Shown: positions 36,527-45,444, counted from the first letter of the stretch. The stretch: 64,000 nt of DNA from Achromobacter sp. HZ34 (GCF_002209485.1 NZ_NJIX01000009.1:248001-312000), one strand, 5' to 3'. Notes: a model not told the origin generated them from the sequence alone. Numbers and translations are program-made.

Positions 36527-37125
36527 AGTCCAATCGCTGCGCCGATCGAGCCGGCTTTGTACAGAATGCTCTCGTTCGCTGGCTGGGGCTGCTTGACGCC
36601 CGAATCTATCGGCGGCGCCGTGTCGACGGGATAGGCCTGCGTCACCTTCGGGGGCACCTTGACGGAGGTCACCTGAACGATGATGACCTGCCGCAGCGCT
36701 GCCTGGACCATCAGCGAGCCGTTGGTCTTCTCGTCGGTCGTGACCTGCATCGACTGAATCAGCATGTTCTTGTAGGCCCGCCGCTTCGTGATCACATCGA
36801 AGGGCTCGCGCGTCGCCTGCAGATCCAGAAGACGCCGGTACACCTCATCCACGCTGAGCAGCGTGCCGTTCTGGATGGCGTCCTGGACCGTATCCAGGAT
36901 GTCGCGGGAACTGGACCACCCGTATCGGATGACCAGTTCGGCCGGCAACTTGAACGCATGGTCCGAGATGGCCGCGCCTTGCTCGACCGGGTGATCCGTA
37001 ATGGCCACCTGATCGCGATGCACCTCCTCGACGGCAACCTGCGGGATGACCGGGCCCAGCGCGCGCGGCGTGCGCAGGAAAATGTCGGAGAGGATATCGC
37101 CGACCAGCAGAACGTCACCGATCAT
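36523..37125 (-). CDS. Dit-like baseplate ring protein
   Basis: 200 residues. N-terminal beta strands with MIGDVLLVGDIL, a central HPVEQGAAISDHAFKLPAELVIRYGW, typical of Dit-like phage tail proteins where a ring surrounds the tube tip, and a helix with YRRLLDLQATREPFDVITKRRAYKNM. The C-terminal 45 residues are Pro/Val-rich and probably flexible. It follows the tape measure gene with a 4-base overlap. Confidence 0.82.
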   Translation of the reverse strand: MIGDVLLVGDILSDIFLRTPRALGPVIPQVAVEEVHRDQVAITDHPVEQGAAISDHAFKLPAELVIRYGWSSSRDILDTVQDAIQNGTLLSVDEVYRRLLDLQATREPFDVITKRRAYKNMLIQSMQVTTDEKTNGSLMVQAALRQVIIVQVTSVKVPPKVTQAYPVDTAPPIDSGVKQPQPANESILYKAGSIGAAIGL

Positions 37126-38966
37126 TGCACCGCTCCCTTGAGGTTGCGCACCAAGCGCTCATTCACCGTGTTTTGCTCGCGCGCCACCGCCTGGCCGGCT
37201 GCCTGCGGGTCGTCGACTCCGTGGATATTGATCTCGGTTTTCTGGCTGATCTGCGCTCCGGCGCCCCCGCCAATCAGGCCTGAGGAGCCGATGGCGTCGT
37301 CGATCTGCCCGCGGCTGTAGGGGTTGTATCCGTTCTCCTTCTGGATGATGCCCCGCATCAGCATCGAGAGAGCAGCCGGGTCGGTCTTGACGTCGAAGTG
37401 CTCGTTCGGGTCAATCCCCATAAATCCAGAGAGGAATTGGATATAGCCGTCGGTGTCGTTTTCGCTCCGAGGCGCATACTTTTCCATCAAGCCTCGGATG
37501 GTGTCCAGCCCGCGTGAGCCATCCAGGCGAAGCTGGTTGGCGAGGGCCTGTAGACCTTCGCGCGCTGTCTTCCACTTGGCAAACCTGGCTTTGTCGTGAT
37601 CCTCCAGCGAGGCGCCAGGCTGTCCGATGTAATTGAGGTTTCCCGGGTTGTTGTTCCGGATGCCCCGCGCGTCACCGGATGCCGGAGCGGTAGTGTTCTC
37701 TCCCTCGGGCGCGGCGCCGTTTCGGGCACGACGCTCGCGGATGATCTGCATCGCGCCGGGCCCATCTCCCGATAGGAACCGCTCGACGATGTTGGCGATG
37801 TCCTTCGCTTCCTGGATCGAGCTGTCGACGTACTTCTTCGTGTCGTTGAACCCAAGGAACTTCGCCAGCTTCTCAAGTGCGCTGGCCAGCTTATCGATCG
37901 CAGCGACGGCCTCGTCGATCTCCTTGGTCCAGTTCCCCCAATCGATAAGCGATTTCCCGCCGTTCTTCCAGACCTGGTAGTCGTCGAACAGCAGGGCCAG
38001 CGCGCCGGCTAGCGCCAGGATGCGCCCGACGGGCGACATGGATACGAGCAGGCTGAAGGTGCGCCATCCGGCAGCGAGTAGGGCGATGGTCTTCAGCAGA
38101 TCCTTGGATGCTTGGTCGGCACCCTGGAACCATTCGGCAACGGCCCGCCCGGCCTGCGCAATGCGCTGGACGATCGTGATCAGGATATCCCCGACCTTGA
38201 TCACGAACTGCGCAACCTTGACGATCGCGGCGCTGATCTCGTCGAAGTTTGAGACCAGCCACTCGCGGAAGCGGCGAATCTGATCCGATAGGCCGCCGGC
38301 CAGTTCGGAAGCGGCTTTCTTGAACAGGATATCCGCGGCACCGCCCAGGGTCCGCAACTCGACCATGAAGCCGTGTGCAGCCTTGGCCGCCTGGTCGGAA
38401 TCCAGGTGCGCGGCATGGAGCATGTCGCGGTACTGCTTGCTAAACTCGCCCAGACCCTGCTGGAGCGCCATCAGCGTGCGCTCGTCGATCCCGAGGAAAT
38501 CGGCGTATGCCTTGGCCCTGTAATAGGGCATTTCCTTCAGGCGTGCGCCCAGGTCGGTGAGGATATCGCCGGTGTCGCGCAGCTGGCCGTTGGCCGTCTG
38601 CGTTTGGACGCCCAGGTTGTTCAGGAACGACGCGGCGCCAGGCGACGACCGCATGAAGCGGCCGATGGACTCGACCGCGTCGCGCGCGCCGGCGCCGAAC
38701 TGCCGGGCAGCGAAATCCAGGGCCTGGATGGATTCGACCGATGCCTTACTGCGCTGGGAGGCGAAATAAAGCTGCTCCAGGCTATCCGACATCTTGGCGA
38801 CGCCGGCCACCACCGCGGTGGCAGCGGCCGTGGTCGCAGCGCCCAGCGCCACTGCCTGAACCGTAGCGGCGCCGATAGTGTCGACAAAGCGTTTCTGGCC
38901 CTTCTCGTCGATTTTGAAGCCGAGCCCGACCAGGAACTCCTTGATCACGTCTGCACTGGCTGCCAT
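37122..38966 (-). CDS. Tail tape measure protein with peptidoglycan-hydrolase domain
   Basis: 614 residues. N-terminus FLVGLGFKIDEKGQKRFVDT and long Ala-rich helices set tail length; hydrophobic segments near residues 265-330 (VAQFVIKVGDILITIVQRI, LLKTIALLAAGWRTFSLLV, ILALAGALALLFDDY) may enter the host membrane. Residues 440-560 form a structural lysozyme-like domain starting GIRNNNPGNLNYIGQPGA, which thins peptidoglycan during injection. It is rather short for a contractile phage, implying a tail of roughly 90 nm by the usual rule. Confidence 0.9.
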   Translation of the reverse strand: MAASADVIKEFLVGLGFKIDEKGQKRFVDTIGAATVQAVALGAATTAAATAVVAGVAKMSDSLEQLYFASQRSKASVESIQALDFAARQFGAGARDAVESIGRFMRSSPGAASFLNNLGVQTQTANGQLRDTGDILTDLGARLKEMPYYRAKAYADFLGIDERTLMALQQGLGEFSKQYRDMLHAAHLDSDQAAKAAHGFMVELRTLGGAADILFKKAASELAGGLSDQIRRFREWLVSNFDEISAAIVKVAQFVIKVGDILITIVQRIAQAGRAVAEWFQGADQASKDLLKTIALLAAGWRTFSLLVSMSPVGRILALAGALALLFDDYQVWKNGGKSLIDWGNWTKEIDEAVAAIDKLASALEKLAKFLGFNDTKKYVDSSIQEAKDIANIVERFLSGDGPGAMQIIRERRARNGAAPEGENTTAPASGDARGIRNNNPGNLNYIGQPGASLEDHDKARFAKWKTAREGLQALANQLRLDGSRGLDTIRGLMEKYAPRSENDTDGYIQFLSGFMGIDPNEHFDVKTDPAALSMLMRGIIQKENGYNPYSRGQIDDAIGSSGLIGGGAGAQISQKTEINIHGVDDPQAAGQAVAREQNTVNERLVRNLKGAVQ

Positions 38967-38967
38967 A

Positions 38968-39150
38968 TCATTTCTCGGTCATGCGCCGCGCGAGCGCCTG
39001 GTTTTCTTCCATCACGTCCAGCGCGTCATTCATGAGCGCAATGTCGGCCAGGTCGACGGCGCCCGATTTCAGGCTTTCGAACTGGCATAGCCCCTTGATG
39101 ACCGGGCGCAGCAGCCAGTCTTCACCACCTGGAAGCGATTCCCAGCGCAC
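38968..39150 (-). CDS. Second tail-assembly chaperone frame (DUF6889-like)
   Basis: 60 residues from the GTG at 39150 (GGGA just upstream), MRWESLPGGEDWLLRPVIKGL. It lies 11 bases after the stop of the larger chaperone gene and in its -1 frame, with no stop between, so it may be made both alone and as a frameshift extension. The position directly before the tape measure is the standard one for this pair. Confidence 0.75.
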   Translation of the reverse strand: MRWESLPGGEDWLLRPVIKGLCQFESLKSGAVDLADIALMNDALDVMEENQALARRMTEK

Positions 39151-39161
39151 TCCCGATTCCC

Positions 39162-39560
39162 CTATTTGGCGGGGACGCTCGCGGGGAGTGCGCCGAAAAT
39201 ATTTCCCAGGTTGTCCTGGATGACCTTGGCGGCGATCTGCATCATGGCGCCGACGTCGATGTCATCGAATGCGATCTGGCCAGAGCGCCAGACGGGCGCC
39301 CAGGTGGTGGCATCCGTCTGCCGGCTGACCACGCCCAGGCAGGCGCCCATGACGTATTCAGCATCAGCGTCCGGCATTCGCGCGACGGCGTCGGCAAGCG
39401 GCGCCAGGGCCTGGGCAAAGTCGTCTTTCGACGGAGCATTTCCGCCGAGAGCGGCCACCAGCCCGGTGAGGGCCGGCGCGACCCGCCGCGCGACGTGAAA
39501 CTGCTGCATTGCGCTCAGGCGGCCGGAGCGGTAATTCACGCCTTTGATTGCGAATTCCAT
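39162..39560 (-). CDS. Tail assembly chaperone
   Basis: 132 residues from ATG at 39560 (MEFAIKGVNYRSGRLSAMQQFHVARRVAP). Helical, acidic, with the usual phage tail assembly chaperone layout (GACLGVVSRQTDATTWAPVW). It would bind the tape measure during tail assembly. ATG overlaps the stop of the tube gene. The last codons GTC CCC GCC AAA TAG offer a CCCC slip that would place ribosomes in the frame of the following 60-residue gene. Confidence 0.82.
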   Translation of the reverse strand: MEFAIKGVNYRSGRLSAMQQFHVARRVAPALTGLVAALGGNAPSKDDFAQALAPLADAVARMPDADAEYVMGACLGVVSRQTDATTWAPVWRSGQIAFDDIDVGAMMQIAAKVIQDNLGNIFGALPASVPAK

Positions 39561-40003
39561 CAGTTGTAAGTCCCCAGGTTGCGGTCGATCTTGCCGGCGT
39601 CGAACTGCCATTCGACGATGCCGCCGTCCTTCGCATAGGTCAGGTCGGGAGCGCGCTTGAACGCGACGCCGCGGCAGATGGCGATATCGCCGGAGGCGGA
39701 GTTCCGCACGGTGATGACGTTCTTGCCGTGCAGGAGGCTGGACAGCGTCTGCGCGTCGTACTGGATCATCAGCGCCTGGTTGATCGGGCTGGTCTTGAGC
39801 AGCCGGATTGTGACCAGGCCCGACTTGTCGGCGTGCAGGCTGTGCATGAACTCGCCGTCCGATCCCACCGTCATGGTGTTCTTGTCGGCGGCCGGCGCGA
39901 TGGTAATGCCTTCCTCGGCCGTGGCGGCGCCATAGCCGAAGTTGACCACGCCGGTCGGGCCGGCCAGCGTGGCCTGGACGTCGGTGAACGAATAGGTTGC
40001 CAT
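39560..40003 (-). CDS. Tail tube protein, DUF3277
   Basis: 147 residues. DUF3277 is the tube subunit of contractile tails that use a DUF3383 sheath. Typical start TYSFTDVQATLAGPTGVVNFGYG and middle EEGITIAPAADKNTMTVGSDGEFMHS. It lies 15 bases after the sheath gene, the order expected for sheath-tube pairs. Confidence 0.9.
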   Translation of the reverse strand: MATYSFTDVQATLAGPTGVVNFGYGAATAEEGITIAPAADKNTMTVGSDGEFMHSLHADKSGLVTIRLLKTSPINQALMIQYDAQTLSSLLHGKNVITVRNSASGDIAICRGVAFKRAPDLTYAKDGGIVEWQFDAGKIDRNLGTYN

Positions 40004-40018
40004 GTTGGGCGGCTCCGA

Positions 40019-41500
40019 TTACCGGTTGAAGTTGGCGATCACGTCGACGCTGTGGATGGCGCCGGCGAATTTGAATGCGCCCTGGATGACCGGGGCCTTG
40101 CGGGCCTCACGGTCGGCCTGCGATTGCGTCGACACGGGCGGCGCGTACAGGTAGTACCCGGCGCTCAGGGTGTCGCCCGTGCTCAGGTTGCCGAAGCCGT
40201 CGGCGTTCCAGACGCCAGGGGCGACCAGGCCATTGGTGACGGCTTGGTCCGAAGCCTGGGCGGCCACCGTGAGCAGGTCGTTCACGCCCGCGTCTGTCTG
40301 CGGGATCTTGGTAGTGCTGGTGTAAAGCCGGTTGTAGAGGGCGGTTTGCAGGTAGTTCTGGAACCAGTCGGTACCGTGGACCTCGTCGAAGAAATAGCCG
40401 TTGGCCATTACCCCTTGCTCGATGATCGCGGTGTCGTTGTCGTAGTTCACGAATACGTTGCAGTTCTTGCCCTCCAGGGCATTCGCCTGGGTCGTGGTCA
40501 GCGTCTCCGCCGTCACTCCCGGCTCCTGCTTGAACTTGAGCGTGATGGTGGTCTTGTTGCCCAGGAAGTTGACCGTGAAGGCGCGGCCGTACATCGACGC
40601 GGCAGCATAGGGGCTGGAGGCCGAGTACTGTGAGAACGTCCGCTTGTACTTCGCCGCCTGGAGCCGGCTGGCGATGTCAGTCGTGATCGTCTGGTCCAGC
40701 ACCGCGGTCGACTGCGTCGTAACGCCGTAAATGCGCGTGGGGGAGGCGGCCTCAATGTAGGCAGCGACTTCCATGTGTGCATCGTCGGTGATGCCGGTGG
40801 CAGCGGCCAGCAGGCCATACCAGTCATTCGACATGTCGGCCAGTTTCTGGACGGCGGACAGGTACGTCTCCGCGGCGATGCCGGCGACGGGCACAGCGGA
40901 CTGCGCCTGGGTCAGGCCCAGCAGCGCGCTGACGTCCGTGCCGGTGGTCGGCGCGGTAGCCCAGCCCACTGCCGACGTGGCGCCGGTGGTGCTGCTGGTG
41001 ACCACGAAGCGGCTATTCACGCCGTCCCAGGCCACGGTAGCGCCGGTCAGTACCGAATTGATTTCCGACGCCACGCCGTTCAGGTTGGTGGCCTCGCTGA
41101 AGTCCAGGCCGGATACCGTCTTGTCCGCGCCGTCGACGGTGATCTTGAACGCGCCGTCGTCGATGCCCGTGAAATTGCTCAGGGCCTGCTGGGTCGGGTT
41201 CAGGATCGCGCCGCGCAACAGGCCGGCGGTAGCCGTCTGCGCCCAGCGGCCGATGAACAGCTGATTGGGCTGTGGGGACTGGGCGAAGAAGAGGGCGGCG
41301 GCCAGGTACTCCGGAGCGGTCGTGCCAAAGTCGTTGGCGACGTCGTCGATACCCTCGTACTCGCGGATTCGCTCGTTGATGTCGATCACGGGCGACGAGC
41401 CGGCAATCAGCAGCGCGCCGAAGTCACGGGTGCCGGCGGCGAGCGGCGACAGGACAATGTCGACGCTCACGATGCGGCTGATGGAAAGCCCTTTGCTCAT
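40019..41500 (-). CDS. Tail sheath protein, DUF3383
   Basis: 493 residues. Contractile sheath subunit. Family start MSKGLSISRIVSVDIVLSPLAAGTRDFGALLIAG, a domain with INERIREYEGIDDVANDFGTTAPEYLAA, and the conserved C-terminal AGAIHSVDVIANFNR. This makes the phage a myovirus-type particle. It is preceded by an intrinsic terminator, so its level may be set separately from the connector genes. Confidence 0.93.
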   Translation of the reverse strand: MSKGLSISRIVSVDIVLSPLAAGTRDFGALLIAGSSPVIDINERIREYEGIDDVANDFGTTAPEYLAAALFFAQSPQPNQLFIGRWAQTATAGLLRGAILNPTQQALSNFTGIDDGAFKITVDGADKTVSGLDFSEATNLNGVASEINSVLTGATVAWDGVNSRFVVTSSTTGATSAVGWATAPTTGTDVSALLGLTQAQSAVPVAGIAAETYLSAVQKLADMSNDWYGLLAAATGITDDAHMEVAAYIEAASPTRIYGVTTQSTAVLDQTITTDIASRLQAAKYKRTFSQYSASSPYAAASMYGRAFTVNFLGNKTTITLKFKQEPGVTAETLTTTQANALEGKNCNVFVNYDNDTAIIEQGVMANGYFFDEVHGTDWFQNYLQTALYNRLYTSTTKIPQTDAGVNDLLTVAAQASDQAVTNGLVAPGVWNADGFGNLSTGDTLSAGYYLYAPPVSTQSQADREARKAPVIQGAFKFAGAIHSVDVIANFNR

Positions 41501-41513
41501 GGATGGCTCCGGA

Positions 41514-41542
41514 AAAGAAAAGGCCCGCTCGATGGCGGGCCT
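41514..41542 (-). terminator. Intrinsic terminator before the sheath gene
   Basis: AGGCCCGC/GCGGGCCT stem (41521-41528 with 41535-41542), 6-base loop, followed on the minus strand by TTTTCTTTT. It separates connector and sheath genes. Confidence 0.75.
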
Positions 41543-41563
41543 GGAATGGTTCTGGTTGTGCTG

Positions 41564-42148
41564 CTACGGGACGGTGACGTCTGCGCTCGGCCCGCTGTCG
41601 GACTGGACTGAGGCCTCGGCGGCCAGCAGGTTCAGCACCGGGTAGGTGCGGCGGATGACCCGCCTGAACTTCATGGGTACGTCATAGCGGCGCTGCCACT
41701 GCTCATTGACCAGCTCGGGTACCGCGAAGGCGTCGGTGATCTCGATCAGTTTGATTTCGTGCTGGGCGATCGCCTCGCTGTTCTGCGGGATGTAGGCGCC
41801 GTCGGCCAGCAGGCCACCGTATTGCATCGCGTGCGGCCCGTAGAACGTCACCAGGACGTCTATCTCCTGGTGCCGCGTGTATTGATCCTGGCCGTCCCCA
41901 GTCTGATCGTGCTGGATGGCCGGGTAGTCTTGGGCGCGCGTGCGCGGGGTGACCCCCACAGCGCACCAGTCAACGGTCGGCCCGGGCGTCTGCGGGACGG
42001 TGGGCTGCCAGCGCGGACGCACCATGGCGCCCGGCAGACCGGTGAGTCCCCGGATAAATGCCTGGAACACCAGGTCAAGGTCCAGGTCGTCCAGCGGGAT
42101 AGGGCTGGTCGGCGTCAAGTATCCGCCGGTGGCGGAGGTATTAGCCAT
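41564..42148 (-). CDS. Neck/tail-terminator protein (gp12-like)
   Basis: 194 residues. The region PLDDLDLDLVFQAFIRGLTGLPGAMVRPRWQ, QHDQTGDGQDQYTRHQEIDVLVTFYGP and VNEQWQRRYDVPMKFRRVIRR is typical of the neck-terminator family placed just before the sheath in this phage type. It would cap the tail and join it to the head. Overlaps the previous gene by 8 bases. Confidence 0.83.
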   Translation of the reverse strand: MANTSATGGYLTPTSPIPLDDLDLDLVFQAFIRGLTGLPGAMVRPRWQPTVPQTPGPTVDWCAVGVTPRTRAQDYPAIQHDQTGDGQDQYTRHQEIDVLVTFYGPHAMQYGGLLADGAYIPQNSEAIAQHEIKLIEITDAFAVPELVNEQWQRRYDVPMKFRRVIRRTYPVLNLLAAEASVQSDSGPSADVTVP

Positions 42149-42521
42149 TTCCCGCCCCCTGGACCGGAATCAGTGTGCAGTACGCCTCGACGAAGCCGGC
42201 GCCGTATCGCGAGTAGTTGTTGACGTTCGTCACCGTGTACCGCGAGCCATCCCAAGTCACGACGTCGGCATCAATGCCGGGCGCGCTCTCCACCAGACGG
42301 AACTTGGTGCACACCAGGATCGAGCCCTTCACGCGTGAACCTGTCGCCATGCGCTCCAGGATGTCGCCAGAATCACTGGTCACCACGCCGATGAATGGCG
42401 TATCGGTGCCGACGTTGGTAGCCAGGCCGTCGTCGCCCACCGTCTGAACGTTGCGCGTGCAGACGAGCGAGTCGAAGAAGTCCGGATCGAGCAGGACATC
42501 GGTGACATCGAGGAACGGCAT
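42141..42521 (-). CDS. Head closure / connector protein
   Basis: 126 residues, beta-rich (DVLLDPDFFDSLVCTRNVQTV, GVVTSDSGDILERMATGSRVKGSILVCTKFRL). Size, fold impression and position between the adaptor and the neck terminator fit a head-closure protein. I recognise no precise family name. Confidence 0.75.
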   Translation of the reverse strand: MPFLDVTDVLLDPDFFDSLVCTRNVQTVGDDGLATNVGTDTPFIGVVTSDSGDILERMATGSRVKGSILVCTKFRLVESAPGIDADVVTWDGSRYTVTNVNNYSRYGAGFVEAYCTLIPVQGAGNG

Positions 42522-42529
42522 GGATGACC

Positions 42530-43009
42530 CTATTTCTTGCGGATCACGTAGGTGACCGAGTTGCGAAGCTGCCCGGTATCAAGCAGCGGCTTTTCACCAG
42601 TGCGGCCGCGCTTCTTACGCTCGGCAAGGGTGTAAGGCGCCAGCGGCACGAACGGGCCGTCCTGGATCTTGGCGCGCACGGAGTTCTGCGCCTTCAGCCC
42701 AGCCCGTACCATCGATCGCTCGACACCCGCAGGATTGCCGTCCAGCGCTGCCTTGGCGCCGCCCCGGAACTCATCCAGGATCTCGTCCTGGACATTCTGG
42801 ACCCCCGGCACGAGGAATGGCCGCGCCGGGATGTTCGCTGCCGGGCTGCCGTTATCCAGGATGTATCCGATCTGCGCATTGGAGAGCGGCGTGTCTTCCT
42901 TGCGCTCGGGCGCGCTGTCAGGGATGCCAACCAGCACGTCCTTTTTGACCAACTCGGCCATGGATGCCAGTACCTGGGCCAGCCTGTCCGCGGTGACGGT
43001 CATGCTCAT
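42530..43009 (-). CDS. Virion morphogenesis protein (HK97 gp10-like)
   Basis: 159 residues from ATG at 43009, overlapping the previous stop (ATGA). Central and C-terminal features GPFVPLAPYTLAERKKRGRTGEKPLLDTGQLRNSVTYVI are the usual end of HK97-gp10-like connector proteins, and IGYILDNGSPAANIPARPFLVPGVQ is the conserved middle. Confidence 0.85.
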   Translation of the reverse strand: MSMTVTADRLAQVLASMAELVKKDVLVGIPDSAPERKEDTPLSNAQIGYILDNGSPAANIPARPFLVPGVQNVQDEILDEFRGGAKAALDGNPAGVERSMVRAGLKAQNSVRAKIQDGPFVPLAPYTLAERKKRGRTGEKPLLDTGQLRNSVTYVIRKK

Positions 43010-43389
43010 AGCTGGACACCGCCGGCGCCGATCATGCGCGCGTAGAACAGCAGCTGCGTGCCGTAGGTGGTGGAGTTCCAGAAGCCGCCGTCCTCCAGGG
43101 TCACCGCGCCGGCATCGTAGCTGGCACTGACCTTGTCGACGGACTTGGCCGTCATGGGGCCGGTCACCGCGCCAGGTGTGCCCCCAGCCTCCGAGGTCTT
43201 GCTGTTCTTGCCGGCCAGCGCGAGCTGGTGGGCAATGAACAGTTCGACGCCGAACGGCCAGAGCGTTCCCCAGCGGCACTCCGGGAGCAGCGATTCCGCC
43301 AGGGCGCCGAAGAACGTCACCTGACTGTCAGGGTAGACCGTCGTGTCGGCGAACTCCGGGAAGTCCTGGCGGAACTTGGCTGCATCCAT
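43006..43389 (-). CDS. DUF4054 head-tail adaptor
   Basis: 127 residues. FRQDFPEFADTTVYPDSQVTFFGALAESLLP followed by a helix with FGVELFIAHQLALAG, then a Gly/Thr-rich loop GGTPGAVTGPMTAKSVDKVSASYDAG and a C-terminal YGTQLLFYARMIGAGG: the DUF4054 pattern. It binds the portal side of the connector. Confidence 0.88.
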   Translation of the reverse strand: MDAAKFRQDFPEFADTTVYPDSQVTFFGALAESLLPECRWGTLWPFGVELFIAHQLALAGKNSKTSEAGGTPGAVTGPMTAKSVDKVSASYDAGAVTLEDGGFWNSTTYGTQLLFYARMIGAGGVQL

Positions 43390-43398
43390 GGTCGATCC

Positions 43399-43848
43399 TT
43401 ACTTGTTGCCTTTGCTGGTGCCCTTGGCTTCGGTGCCACCGGCATTCTGCTGGGACTGCTCGCGGGCGGCAAGCGCCTGTTCGCGGCCATCCAGTTCGGC
43501 CTGGCGCGCGTCGAGTGCCTTGTCGCGTTCGCCAGCGGCGGCTTCACTCTTGCCGACGGCATCCTCACGCGCCTGGATGTCGGCTTCCTGCTTGTCCAGG
43601 ACGGCCGCTCGGGCGTCAAGATCGCCGGTGCGGGCGACGAGCGCCTTTTCCTGCGCTTCCAGCTCCGCAATCATCGCGTCCGCCGCCGCGCTGGTATCAG
43701 GGTCGCCCTGGGGCTCGTCGCCCGTGTGCGCCTTGGTGTACCAGTGGCTGGCGATGTCGGCCGCCACGGTGTGGTTGCCGATGGGGAAGAAGTGCTTCTC
43801 CCCGCCATGCTGCAGGTTGAACGCCGTGTGAACGTAGATCTTCGGCAT
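43399..43848 (-). CDS. Phage structural protein with coiled-coil tail
   Basis: 149 residues. Residues 1-42 (KIYVHTAFNLQHGGEKHFFPIGNHTVAADIASHWYTKAH) form a small conserved head-associated domain seen after capsid genes. Residues 55-130 are a strong heptad-repeat coiled coil rich in Ala/Glu/Arg. ATG at 43848 has AAGGAG at good spacing. Possible capsid-associated or adaptor role. Confidence 0.78.
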   Translation of the reverse strand: MPKIYVHTAFNLQHGGEKHFFPIGNHTVAADIASHWYTKAHTGDEPQGDPDTSAAADAMIAELEAQEKALVARTGDLDARAAVLDKQEADIQAREDAVGKSEAAAGERDKALDARQAELDGREQALAAREQSQQNAGGTEAKGTSKGNK

Positions 43849-43858
43849 GCCGTTCTCC

Positions 43859-44896
43859 TTAGATGCCGTCGCGGTAGCCCAGCGTTTCAGGGTAGACGAA
43901 CTCGACGGCGCCAAGGCGGCCGAAGTAGGTCGTCAGCTGATAGATGCTGCGGTACTCCAGGGGAGTGCGCTGCAGCGGTACCAGGGGGAAGCGCACGCGC
44001 TGCTGGTCCTGCGTGTAGGCGACCATGCGGTTGGCGTTGCTCGCGCCGCGCTGGTACAGCCACTTCAGCGGCTGGATGTCCAGGGGACGGCCGTTGACGC
44101 TGTTGGCCAGGCTGTTCTGGCGCAGGAATTCCAGGACCGAGATATTGCCCGCGCTGGATACCAGCGTGCCGACCAACTTCGAATACTGGACGGGCGGCAA
44201 CAGCAGTTTGCTCGGGCAGATGGCGTAGCCGGAAGCCGCCCAGGTGCTGTTGATGAGTTCGTTGACGTCGTCCAGCATCTGCTGCGGGGTGGCCGTGGAC
44301 CAGCTACCCGTCTGCGCGTTGGACGAGTTCGTGACCTTCGGGCTGTTCACCAAACCGTACAGACCCAGCGTGGAGTCACCGATGTAGACCTGCTCATCGA
44401 TGTCCATGTTGTGCTTCAGCTGCATGCCTGCGTATTTCTGCTGGTCGACGGGGCGGCCCAGCTTCTGCGCGGACTCCAGCTCGGGGATGGTCCAGCCCAG
44501 TTCCATGCCCCACAGGGTCAGGGGGCTGGCCGTCTTGCCGATATCCAGGGCCAGGCCTTGGATGGAGTTGGCATCCTTGCCGATCCAGCTCTTACCGGTG
44601 GGCGACGGGCCGCCGGCCGCGGCGAAGCTGGAGTTGGTGAAGGACGAGGTCTCATCGGCGATCGAGACGTCCTCGCGCAGATCGATGTCACGCGACCAGG
44701 TCACCGACGCCAAGGGGGCGTGCAGGGTCTGGTCCAGGCGTTCCAGTTCACCGATCAGGAAGGCGCCGGCCGAGTCGATGGTCTGCCGGTCGAAGGTCAT
44801 CATCTGGTCCTTCGTGCGGGCGCGGATGAGGCGCGCGGTGGCGCCCATCGATGCCGCTGCCATCACGGCCGCCAGTTCGCGTTTGCTGTGGTTCAT
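43859..44896 (-). CDS. Major capsid protein, DUF2184
   Basis: 345 residues. DUF2184 is an HK97-fold major capsid family. Visible: IGELERLDQTLHAPLASVTWSRDIDLREDVSIADE, LTLWGMELGWTIPELESAQKLGRPVDQQKYAGMQLKHNMDIDEQVYIGDS and the C-terminal YRSIYQLTTYFGRLGAVEFVYPETLGYRDGI. Preceded by a small terminator hairpin, which may modulate read-through into this highly expressed gene. Confidence 0.93.
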   Translation of the reverse strand: MNHSKRELAAVMAAASMGATARLIRARTKDQMMTFDRQTIDSAGAFLIGELERLDQTLHAPLASVTWSRDIDLREDVSIADETSSFTNSSFAAAGGPSPTGKSWIGKDANSIQGLALDIGKTASPLTLWGMELGWTIPELESAQKLGRPVDQQKYAGMQLKHNMDIDEQVYIGDSTLGLYGLVNSPKVTNSSNAQTGSWSTATPQQMLDDVNELINSTWAASGYAICPSKLLLPPVQYSKLVGTLVSSAGNISVLEFLRQNSLANSVNGRPLDIQPLKWLYQRGASNANRMVAYTQDQQRVRFPLVPLQRTPLEYRSIYQLTTYFGRLGAVEFVYPETLGYRDGI

Positions 44897-44916
44897 GTTT
44901 GCTCCGTAGGGGCGAT

Positions 44917-44938
44917 AAAAAAGCCGCCCGAAGGCGGC
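44917..44938 (-). terminator. Short intrinsic terminator before the capsid gene
   Basis: GCCGCC/GGCGGC (44923-44928 with 44933-44938), loop CGAA, followed on the minus strand by TTTTTT. It lies between the cement and capsid genes. Confidence 0.65.
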
Positions 44939-44958
44939 CTGGTTCCCGTGATGGGGGA

Positions 44959-45444
44959 TCAGTTGCGGAAGGAGATTTCGACGTTGCCGTCGGCGTCAGC
45001 GGCGGAGGTGAAGACCGCGGCGATGGCGACCGTGTTGGTCGTGTCGGATGCGCCTTCGAAGCCGCCCAGGGGCTTGCCCGAGGCGGCACCCGCGACGCGC
45101 ACGTACACCTGGCCGCCGGCCGCCACGGTGGCGCCGCCGTTCAGCTTCACGGTCATCCAGCCGCGGCGCATGCAATCGCCGGGGCCAGAGGTGGGCGGCG
45201 TGGCGGTGCCGAGGCCGTCCGTGCCGGAGTTGGTGGGATAGGGGCGCGCCAGCACGCCGTACGCATCAGCGGCGGTTTCACCACCAGCGAACGGCACGAA
45301 CTTGCCGCCGGACATCTTGCCGACCAGGCCGTAGGCCGTGAAAGCCGCCGCGGAGTTCAGAATCTGGGTCTCGACGACCGAGTTTTCCTTGCGGCTGATA
45401 TCGCCCGGGATGCCGGACGGCATGCGATAGAGGTATGCGACCAT
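44959..45444 (-). CDS. Structural cement protein (Gp24-like)
   Basis: 161 residues, beta-rich (MPSGIPGDISRKENSVVETQILNSA, AYGLVGKMSGGKFVPFAGG, YGVLARPYPTNS, GWMTVKLNGGATVAAGGQVYVRVAG). This matches cement/decoration proteins that precede DUF2184 capsids. It would stabilise the capsid shell. Confidence 0.85.
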   Translation of the reverse strand: MVAYLYRMPSGIPGDISRKENSVVETQILNSAAAFTAYGLVGKMSGGKFVPFAGGETAADAYGVLARPYPTNSGTDGLGTATPPTSGPGDCMRRGWMTVKLNGGATVAAGGQVYVRVAGAASGKPLGGFEGASDTTNTVAIAAVFTSAADADGNVEISFRN

